Shown here piece by piece: positions 52,613-61,300 of a stretch of 64,000 nt of DNA. Source of the DNA: Methylocystis sp. ATCC 49242 (GTDB lineage Bacteria > Pseudomonadota > Alphaproteobacteria > Rhizobiales > Beijerinckiaceae); assembly GCF_000188155.2 (NCBI RefSeq), contig NZ_KE124774.1, positions 1,742,356-1,806,355 of the forward strand, given 5' to 3'. Numbering within the stretch: the stretch's first letter is position 1; every line of letters begins with the position of its first letter. The position numbers and the translations under genes were made by a program. The notes below the pieces were generated by a model that worked only from the letters and a program-made list of their open reading frames with translations, did not search any database and was not told the origin of the DNA.

Positions 52613-53017
52613 TCAGCAGGGATAGCGGCGATGATAGCCGAGGAAGAATCCCAATAGACCGCTGTGACGAAACTGCGTGTGCGGCGGCGAGAAAAACAGG
52701 CCGCTTCCCGAGTAGGGGTAGCCGTAGTCGCAGGTGGGATCGTCGGCGGGCGCGACGGCGACCGGCGGCGCTTCGACGAGCGTGGCCGTCGCCACATAGC
52801 CGCGCCTGCCATCGAGCGAGACTTTCGTCCATTGCTCGCCGTCGCGCAGCACCACCAGCGTCGCGCCCGCCGGCGCTGACGCCACCACCCGATGACGCGC
52901 GCCCGGCCCGGCGCGCAGTTGCACGGGTTCGGCGAGGGTCAGCATGTTCGCAGCCGCCTGCCCCGCCGCGGCGAGCGCAGCGAGAATAACCATGATCGCC
53001 AGCAGCGGACGCCGCAT
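52613..53017 (-). CDS. Secreted SH3b-domain protein
   Basis: A 134-residue protein with a signal peptide (to about AAGQAAA, residue 22) and one bacterial SH3 domain (VQLRAGPGARHRVVASAPAG, GEQWTKVSLDGRRGYVAT). The C-terminal ~45 residues are Pro/Gly/Tyr-rich with two cysteines (PTCDYGYPY, YHRRYPC). Such domains often bind the cell wall. GGAGGCGAT precedes the ATG. Unlinked to ccoN, though on the same strand. Confidence 0.8.
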   Translation of the reverse strand: MRRPLLAIMVILAALAAAGQAAANMLTLAEPVQLRAGPGARHRVVASAPAGATLVVLRDGEQWTKVSLDGRRGYVATATLVEAPPVAVAPADDPTCDYGYPYSGSGLFFSPPHTQFRHSGLLGFFLGYHRRYPC

Positions 53018-53255
53018 ATCGCCTCCAATGTCGCCGCCGCTCCCGATGTGCGCCGGCGCAAATCGGAAGCGGCGCTCCTAATCTAAGGGAAAAAGCCGCA
53101 GTCTCAAATCTCGAAAGGACGCGGGCGTGCGACCGAATGACGACAGAGACAAGGGCTCGACCCGTCTCGACTTTCCACCGAAGCGCGCCCTATGTTTGAC
53201 GCGCGGCGCATGGTTTCAGCGTTCTTTGTCCCGCGTCGCTTCTTATGGTGTCGTC

Positions 53256-56200
53256 ATGCGGCGAATTGCGTTTTCTCTCATGGCCGCGCTCGCGGCCTCC
53301 CTCCTTTCGCCCCAGGCCTCGACAGGCCGAGACGCCATAGCGGAGACGAAACAGAGGTCCGCCGCGGCGCAATTTTCGCCAAGAGATCTGCCGGCCGACC
53401 GTGATGGCGCGAGCCTGCTGACAATCCCCGCTGCGGGGCGCTACTCGATCCGGGCGAAGAGCCCCGCCGGCGCGCGCATCGAACTCGTCGACATGATCGC
53501 CGGACCGATGGAGTCCGCTGGCGCTGCGGGTCTGCGCGACGGCCGCATCGACGCGCTGCTCGACAAGGGCGTGTATAAAATTCGCGTCGCCGGCGCGAAA
53601 GGCGCGAGCGGCAAGGTCACGCTCGCGGCCGAGCCCTTTGCGGAAATGGAAGCGTCGCGTCCCTCGCTCGTCCAGGGCAAGGTTGAGAACGGCGAACTCG
53701 GCGACCTTCAGCAGCGTTCCTACACGCTCGACGTAAACGCCGGGGGTCCGGTCTATCTCGAAGCCGTCGGCCGCTCCCTGCGGGACCTGCGCGTCTGGCA
53801 ATCCGACGGGGCGCTCGTCGACCTCGCCTTCGAGCGCGGCGCCGTCGAGACGAAACCCGGCCGCTACATGACGCGGCTGCGTCTCGAAGGCCCGCTGTCT
53901 CCCGGACGTTATGTTGTTACGGCCTATGGCGGCGAAAAACTCGTCTGGTCCGACGGCGCGACGACGCAGCCTTTCATGTTGCGTCTCGCCGATCCGGCGC
54001 TGCTGGCGGCGGGCGTTGCGGAGGGCGTCATCGGCCCCTTCGGCGCCGCGCGTTTCGAGGCGCCGGCGAGCTACGACGCATTCCGTCTCGAACTCCCCGA
54101 GCAGAAGCCCGCGCGTCTCGACGCGAGGCGCGGGAGCGCGCGTGACACGACGATCATCGACAAGACGAGCCGCGCTCCGGTCGCGATTGCGCGCGTCGCC
54201 GCCGACGGCAAGGCGTCGGCGCGATTGGAAATCTCCGGCCTGGAAGGACAGACGTTCAATCTGCGCGCCGTCCATCAGTCGAACCGCGAGACATTCGAGG
54301 CCGAAGGTCCGCATCTCGTCTCGATAGACGTCGCGGGCGAGGGGGGCGACGAGGCTCCGGCGACGGCGCTCCTCGCGCGGCTCGAAAAGGACGGCAAGAC
54401 GCGCGTCATCGCCTCGGACGCCCCGCGCATCGGCGTCGGCAAGGCGTGGCGCGGCAGGTTCAACGTCCTCGGCTCGACCTCCCTTTTGTTCGAGGCGACG
54501 CGCGACGGTCCCGTCGAGATCGCAGTCAAGGGCGTGAAGCTGCGCGCGACGATCGAACCGGCGCTGGGGACATCGGCGCCGCGCGCCGACGGCAAGGACG
54601 CGATCCGCTACGATCTCGCCGCGGGCTATTATTTCCTCATGCTGGAGCCGCAAAACGGCTCCGGCGGCGTGGTCGACGTCACGCTCGGTCCGCCCGGGCT
54701 CGCCGCGCCGGCGCCGACCGCGCCGCCGTCGCGCGCATCGATCTCCTTTGGCGAGCATCGGCTGGAAAAGGACGGTTCCTATCTCATCCTCGCCAATGTC
54801 GCGCCGGGGCTCCTCACCGGTCCGCGCGTCGTCGCCCTGCCGGCGGAGCTCGACAAGGCGCCGCTAGCCCTGCATCAGGATGCGAACAAGGAAATCTCGC
54901 TGGCGACGCGCACGCCGAAAGCCGGCAAGACTATTGCGCGCGACGAGACAGGCGCCGACGTCGCCCTGACCTTCGCGGACGAAAAGATCGAGAACGACAA
55001 GCGCGTCGTCACGGTTAAAATCGCGCCCGTCGAAAAGGATCGCGCAATCGGCCTCGTCTTCATCCCCGACGCGCCGGCGACCGACGGCGGCGAATCGGCG
55101 AAGATCGAAGATACAGGCAAGATCGTCCGCGCCGCCGCAGGCCGCCCGGCTTTCTTCAATCTCGCCCAGGATGAAACGAAAAACCTGCGGTTCGACGTCG
55201 CTGAAGGCGGCCTTTACCGCATCGAGACTCTTGGCCGCATGAAAACGGCGCTGCGCGTCGGCGCGACCGCGACGCCGCGACTGGGCGAAGGCGAAGCGAA
55301 CGGCCCCGGCAAGAACGGGCTGGTGACGACCTTCCTGCGCGCGGGCGCCTACCGCGCCGCCGTCACCGCAAAGGAATCCGCCGGCCATCTCGGCCTTTCG
55401 ATCACGCCCGCGATTCTGACTCCGACGGCGAAAGTAACCGACGCCGGCGGCGCACGCGCGACGCTCGAACCCGGCAAGGGCGCCGTCGTTCCTTTCGAGA
55501 TCACGAAAGCCGGCGATTATCGCATCGACCTGCTCGGCCTGAAGCGCGAATGGCGCGCGCGCATCGAGGACGCCGACGGCTGGCCGCTCGCGCCGCCCGG
55601 CAAATTCAAACGGGAGACGCGCCGCTACGAACCCGGCGCCTACCGCCTCGTCGTCACGCCCGAAGATGTCGAGGCGCGCATGGTCATGCGCCTCACGCCC
55701 GTCGTCGCCGCGGCGGACCTCGAAGGCCATGGTCCACACGCCCTGCCCTTCGAGAAGCCGCAAAGGCTGCAATGGCGCGAACCGCAGACGAAGGACGCGC
55801 CGCGCGCGCCCGACGTCTGGCGCTTCACGCTGCATGGCGACTCCGACGTCGAACTGACCATCGGCGAAGGCATGATCGGCGATATTGTGAAAGGCGAAAA
55901 GGAGTCGATCGGCAAGGTGGTCGGCGACCGCCCCTTCAAGGGAAAACTGGCCGCCGGAGACTATCGCGTCGACGCGCACAGCCTCAGCCACGATGACCGC
56001 CTCGATTACGAGATTTCACTCACGTCGGAACAATTGCAGCCCGACGCGCCGCGCCGCGTCGATCTCCCCGCGACCCTCGCATTTTCACTTGCACACGAGG
56101 CCATCGTCGATGTGACGGGCTTTGGCGACGAGGAAGCGATCGGCGTGCTGAAAAATGCGACGGGCGACATCGTCGAGCGCCTGCAGACCCGCGCCGACGA

Positions 56201-58376
56201 CTGGAATGTCGCAATGTCGCGTCGCCTGCCGGCGGGAGACTATCGGCTCGAACTCGAGACACTCGGCGTTGTGGCTGAACCGCCAGGCGAAGGCTCAGAC
56301 TCGAGCGACGAGAGCGCGAACAGCGAAAGCGCTGGCGATGAAAGCGCGGCGTCGGACGCGACAGAGGAAGAAATCCAAAGCGGCGTCGAAATCCGGCTCG
56401 CGCTGATGGACGAAAAGGACGATGGCGCTCTGACGTCGAGCGGCGAGACAGTCGTCACGGGCGCCGGCGCGCATCGCCTGCGCCTTCCCGCCACGCCGCC
56501 GGGGGAACTCGCGCTCGTCGCCGCGCGCGCCGATAGCGAAGTCGCCTTGTCCATCGAACGCCGCAGCGCAGACGGCGCATGGCGCGTCATCGGCGTCGAA
56601 CGCGGCGTCGCGCCCGCGGCGGCGTGGCCCATGCCCGACGACAAGAGCGAATGGCGCGCGGTCGTGTGGCCTGTCGGAGGCGGCGCAACGCCCATTGCCA
56701 TCGCCGCGCGAAGCATCGATCGACGCGCGCGGGGCGCCGGCGACATAACGCCGGAGATCGTCGACGGCGTGACGCCGCAAATTTGCGTCGCCAAGGCGGC
56801 GACGCCCGACGCCGCGCTTGTCGAACTATCTGCGCCCGACGGCGTGGCCGCTGGCTCCGCGCCCGCGCAACTGCTGCGCGCCGCGCGCTCCGGCCCCCTG
56901 GCCCCGCAAGCTCAGGCGCTGTGGCTGATGACGCGCGACTGCAAGACGAAGCCGCGCGTCGTCGCTTTCGAATGGAAGGGCGAGGAAATCTCGCTCGACA
57001 TCGGCGAGAACGAGCGCGCCCAACTGCCGCCGCTCGCAGCGCCTAAGGGCAAGACACGGTTGTGGCTCGCGCGCTCCGCCTTCGCGCAGCCGGGAATCGA
57101 GGCTGGCCGCGGCATGGGCGTCGCCCCCGGCGCGGCGCTGGCGCTCGCCGGCGACACCGCGCCGCAATTGTGGAACGCTGGCGGCGCCGGCGCGATGCGC
57201 GTCGCGCTACGCGCCATCGATGTCGACACGCGCGCTCCGGTTTCCGGCGGCGCGCTCTTCTCGGGCGTCATCGCGCCAATGACCGCCCAGCCTGTCGACA
57301 TCGACAAATCCGACGCGCCCCTGGCGCTCGACCTCGCGGGCGGCGTCGCCGCCTTCACCGACGCGCGCGCCATCTTCGGCGATGGCGCGGCGACCGCGCG
57401 CATCCTGCATGGCGCCGGCGCGCGCCTGTGGCTGGTCAATGTCGGCGACGCGCCCCTGCCCGCCCGGATTGCGCGCCTCCCCGACGCGGCGGCGACGTTG
57501 AACGCGAAGACCGCGTTCAAGCGCTTCTTCGGCGCCGGCGGAGAAATTTCCCTGCCGGTCGATGCGCAGAAGGGCGACCGCATGATCGTCATCGGCGCCG
57601 ACGCGACCGTCGTTTCGCAAAGCGGACGCGTTGCGCGCGGCGTCGACCTCGCGCTCGACGGGCCGGGCGAGGCGATCATCAGCCACAAGCCGGGCCTCGT
57701 CGCCGTCTGGATCGAACGCGGCGGCGCCGCGCCCTGGCCGCAGCCGACGGCGCGCCCGCTCGCGCCGCCGCAGCGCGTCGCGCTCGAAGGCGCGGCGATG
57801 CGCTTCACCCTGAAAGGCGAAGCCCCCGTGATGATCGGCGCTTCGAGCAATGCGCCGGCGCTCGTCGCCTTTACGCAGAACGGAAAGCGCGAGACGCTCG
57901 CCTTCGCCTCCGGCGTCGAACTCCATCGCTACATGGCGGCGGGCGAAGCGACGCTGGACGTATACGCCCCTCATGACGGCGCCTTGTCCGGAACGCTCGA
58001 CGTCTCCGCGCAACCGGTGATCGCCGTGCATGAGGGCGTGAACGATCCCGTCGCCGTTTCGCCCGGCGCGAGCGCGCTCTTCTCCTTCGAAACGACTCGC
58101 GACGGCGATATTGGAATTGGCGTGCGCGCCGCGCCCGATCGCGTCAGCGCGCGCGTGCTCGACGCAAGCGGCAAGATTCTCGGCGACGGCGTGACTCAAA
58201 TGCTGAAGCTTTCGCAGGGCCGCTATTTCATCGAGGCGCGCGTTCCGCCCGACGCCGGCGCGACCACCATTCGCGCGGCGATTGTCGGCATATCGCCGCC
58301 GCCAGCGGCGCCGCCGGATGAGGTTGTGGCCGAGCTGCTCGACAAGGCCGGCATGAAAAAGACCAAAGCAAAATGA
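53256..58376 (+). CDS. Giant exported beta-repeat protein of unknown function, partner of A2M
   Basis: About 1,706 residues, not recognised as a known family. A signal peptide (MRRIAFSLMAALAASLL...) is followed by many units that end in an [AP]-G-x-Y strand: AAGRYSIRA, PGRYMTRL, PGRYVVTA, AGYYFLML, AGAYRAAV, AGDYRIDL, PGAYRLVV, AGDYRVDA, AGDYRLEL, QGRYFIEA. They resemble pre-peptidase C-terminal (PPC)-like beta-sandwiches. A Ser/Glu/Asp/Ala-rich acidic stretch lies around residues 1008-1042. Cysteines are very few. The ATG at 53256 begins at the signal peptide; an in-frame start at 53127 is less likely. An alpha-2-macroglobulin gene follows after 17 nt, so the two probably act together in the periplasm. 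Confidence 0.75.
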   Translation: MRRIAFSLMAALAASLLSPQASTGRDAIAETKQRSAAAQFSPRDLPADRDGASLLTIPAAGRYSIRAKSPAGARIELVDMIAGPMESAGAAGLRDGRIDALLDKGVYKIRVAGAKGASGKVTLAAEPFAEMEASRPSLVQGKVENGELGDLQQRSYTLDVNAGGPVYLEAVGRSLRDLRVWQSDGALVDLAFERGAVETKPGRYMTRLRLEGPLSPGRYVVTAYGGEKLVWSDGATTQPFMLRLADPALLAAGVAEGVIGPFGAARFEAPASYDAFRLELPEQKPARLDARRGSARDTTIIDKTSRAPVAIARVAADGKASARLEISGLEGQTFNLRAVHQSNRETFEAEGPHLVSIDVAGEGGDEAPATALLARLEKDGKTRVIASDAPRIGVGKAWRGRFNVLGSTSLLFEATRDGPVEIAVKGVKLRATIEPALGTSAPRADGKDAIRYDLAAGYYFLMLEPQNGSGGVVDVTLGPPGLAAPAPTAPPSRASISFGEHRLEKDGSYLILANVAPGLLTGPRVVALPAELDKAPLALHQDANKEISLATRTPKAGKTIARDETGADVALTFADEKIENDKRVVTVKIAPVEKDRAIGLVFIPDAPATDGGESAKIEDTGKIVRAAAGRPAFFNLAQDETKNLRFDVAEGGLYRIETLGRMKTALRVGATATPRLGEGEANGPGKNGLVTTFLRAGAYRAAVTAKESAGHLGLSITPAILTPTAKVTDAGGARATLEPGKGAVVPFEITKAGDYRIDLLGLKREWRARIEDADGWPLAPPGKFKRETRRYEPGAYRLVVTPEDVEARMVMRLTPVVAAADLEGHGPHALPFEKPQRLQWREPQTKDAPRAPDVWRFTLHGDSDVELTIGEGMIGDIVKGEKESIGKVVGDRPFKGKLAAGDYRVDAHSLSHDDRLDYEISLTSEQLQPDAPRRVDLPATLAFSLAHEAIVDVTGFGDEEAIGVLKNATGDIVERLQTRADDWNVAMSRRLPAGDYRLELETLGVVAEPPGEGSDSSDESANSESAGDESAASDATEEEIQSGVEIRLALMDEKDDGALTSSGETVVTGAGAHRLRLPATPPGELALVAARADSEVALSIERRSADGAWRVIGVERGVAPAAAWPMPDDKSEWRAVVWPVGGGATPIAIAARSIDRRARGAGDITPEIVDGVTPQICVAKAATPDAALVELSAPDGVAAGSAPAQLLRAARSGPLAPQAQALWLMTRDCKTKPRVVAFEWKGEEISLDIGENERAQLPPLAAPKGKTRLWLARSAFAQPGIEAGRGMGVAPGAALALAGDTAPQLWNAGGAGAMRVALRAIDVDTRAPVSGGALFSGVIAPMTAQPVDIDKSDAPLALDLAGGVAAFTDARAIFGDGAATARILHGAGARLWLVNVGDAPLPARIARLPDAAATLNAKTAFKRFFGAGGEISLPVDAQKGDRMIVIGADATVVSQSGRVARGVDLALDGPGEAIISHKPGLVAVWIERGGAAPWPQPTARPLAPPQRVALEGAAMRFTLKGEAPVMIGASSNAPALVAFTQNGKRETLAFASGVELHRYMAAGEATLDVYAPHDGALSGTLDVSAQPVIAVHEGVNDPVAVSPGASALFSFETTRDGDIGIGVRAAPDRVSARVLDASGKILGDGVTQMLKLSQGRYFIEARVPPDAGATTIRAAIVGISPPPAAPPDEVVAELLDKAGMKKTKAK

Positions 58377-58393
58377 GCCCGAAAGGCGCTTCG

Positions 58394-61300
58394 ATGAAAA
58401 AGTCTTTTCTTCTTCTCTTCTGTGCGGCGCTCTCCTTCGCGCAGCCTGTGCGCGCCGAACCGCCGCCCGTCTTCGATCGCGCGCAGCGCGCCGACGGCGC
58501 GCGTGTGACGCCGGATCGTTTCCTGCGCAGCTATGATCCCCTCACGATCTTCTTTCCCGCCGATACCGGACCGAAGGCCGTCGGCGCGGAAGACACGCCC
58601 GGCAAATATGTCGCCGTCGCGCCGCAGCCCGCGGGCGAATGGCGGTGGATCGGTCCGCGCGCCCTGCAATTTCGTCCGGCCGAAGCATGGAAGCCGCTTG
58701 CGCGCCTGAGCGTGAAACTCGGCGCCGCGGAAACGAAACTCGTCGCGCTCCTGCCGACTCCGAAATCGACAAATCCGGCCGCGGACGCCGAGCCCACGCC
58801 CGAGCTGACGCAGATTTCGCTCACATTTTCCGAGCCCGTCGACGTCGCCGCGCTGAAGCGGCTGATGACGGTCGAGCTGCGTCCTTCGCCGGGCGTGTCG
58901 CCCCAGGGCGGGCAAATGCTTAGCGCCTCGGCCTTCGACATTCGCCCGCTCGAACGCGCCGAGCGCAGCAGCGAGCAGACCTATGTCCTGCGCTTTCGCG
59001 AGCCGATCTCCGACGGCCGTGTTGCGATACTGCGCCTGAAACTCTCGGACGAGCCAGGCCTCGACGACGAAAACTACGAATTGCGCGTGCGCACCGCTCC
59101 GCCCTTCGCCGTGACGGAAACGACCTGCGGACATGGCTGGAGCGACGACAAGCTTGCGGGTGTGTTGCGCTGCCAGTCGAACGGCGACTCGCCGCCAGCA
59201 CCCGAAAGCGGCGAGGAGGAAGGCGGCGACGTCGCCACTAATTATACGCCGACGAACAAACGCCGTCTTACACTAACCTTCACGACGCAGCCGGAAGCGC
59301 TCGACATTTTGCGCGCGCGCGAGGCTTTGCGCGTTACGCCGCCGGTCGACGATCTCGCGGTCGAGGTCGATCGTCAGCATCTCAAAGTTTCGGCGAAATT
59401 CCTCACCGACACGGTTTATGAACTTTCCATCGCGCCGGGCGCCATGCGCGATAATCGCGGACGCCCGCTTGCGAGCGCTTTCTCACAGCGTTTCGCCTTC
59501 ACGCGCGACACGCCCGCGCTGCAATGGGACGCCGGCTACGGCGTCGTCGAACGCCTCGGCCCGCAGCTTCTGCCGCTGCGCGGACGCGGCTATGACCGCG
59601 CGGACATTCGCATCCATGCGATCGACCCGCTGTCGCGCGATTTCTGGCCCTTCCCCGAACATGGCGTCGAGACGGTCGACAGCGAGGCGCCGCCGCTGCC
59701 GGGTAACGAGCCGAAACGCTGGAGCGAGAGCGCGAATATAGAAGCCGACGCAATCAGGGAGCGCGTCAAATTCCTGGGTTCGCCGGCCGTGTCGCGCCTC
59801 GTCGAATTGCCGATCCGCCGCAATGGAATCGACGCCAAATTCGGGCTGGACCTCAAGGAAGATTTCGCGCGCGTCGCCGGACGCGAACAGCCGGGAACCT
59901 ATCTCGTCGGCCTGCGCACGGTCGATGAAGACAAGCGCAAATGGCTGCGCGTGCAGGTCACCGACCTGTCGCTCTCCGCCATCGAGGAGCCGACGCGCGT
60001 GCGCTTCGCCGTCACCTCGCTCGCGACGGCGCAGCCGGTGAGCGGCGCGCAAATCCGGATCGAAGGCGTGAAGGACGACAAATTCGTAACGCTGGCGAAT
60101 GGAACGACGGACTCTTCGGGCTTCTTCTCCTGGAGTCCGGGCAAGCGCGGCGACGGCGAGCTGCGTCGCGTCGTGGTGAGCAAGGGGCTCGATACGCTCG
60201 TTATCGATCCCGACAGCGCGCCTTCGGAATATTCGAAGGAAATCTGGTCGAAGCCGGAAGCGCAATGGCTGTCATGGACCAGCGACGCGGATGCGCCGCG
60301 CGCGGAGAAGCCGCGCACGCTCTGCCATGTCTTCTCCGAACGCCCGATCTACCGGCCCGAGGAGCCGGCGCACATCAAGGGCTTTGTGAGAAGCTATCGC
60401 GGCGGCGCGCTGACCCTGACGAAGACCGGCGGAACGCTCGTCGTCACCGGCCCGGGCAATCAGGAGTGGCGTATCCCCGTCAAGCTCGACGCCGCCGGAA
60501 GTTTCTATCACAAATTCGACGCGCAGACGCCCGCGACGGGCGACTACGCCGTGAAGTTCGAACCCGACGCGCCGGCGAAAAAGGCGAAGGCGGAAACGGC
60601 GAGCGATAGCGAGGAAACCTCAGAGACCGAATCCGCCGACGCCGGGCAGGAGCTCTCATGCGGGCAGTTCAGCTTCAAGAAGGAAGCCTATCGGCTGCCA
60701 ACCTTCGAAGTCGTGCTCAATGCGCCGCAGACCGTCGCACTCGACGGAACCTTCGACGTCGATCTCCTGGCGCGCTATTTCGCCGGCGGGCTCGCCGCGG
60801 AGCGGCCCGTCAAATGGCGCGCGGCGCAGTTCCCGCATGTGTTCACGCCGCCGCGCCGGGAAGGCTTTCTCTTTTCGACCGACGCGCGCTTCTCCGGCGA
60901 GGGCAAGTTCAAATCCACGGCCATTCTGGAGCGCGACCAGCGCACCGACGCCGGAGGCGCCGCGCGCATGACCTTCGACACGACGATCGAACCCACCGCG
61001 CAGCCGCGCCGCTATTCGATCGAGGCGACTGTTACGGGCGACGACGGAATCGAAGTGCGAAACGTGCAGAACGTCATCGCGCTGCCGCCTTTCGTGCTCG
61101 GCGTGAAAACGCCGCGCTACGTCGAGCGTCCCGGCGCCGTGACGCCGGAGATTATCGCCGTCGACGGCAAGGGCGACGCCATCGCGGGCCTCGACATGAC
61201 TTTGCGCCTCATCCGGCGCAACTGGATTTCCACGCTGCAGGCGAGCGACTTCGCGCAGGGCGCGGCGAAATATGTCACGCAGGTGCAGGACGAAACGATC

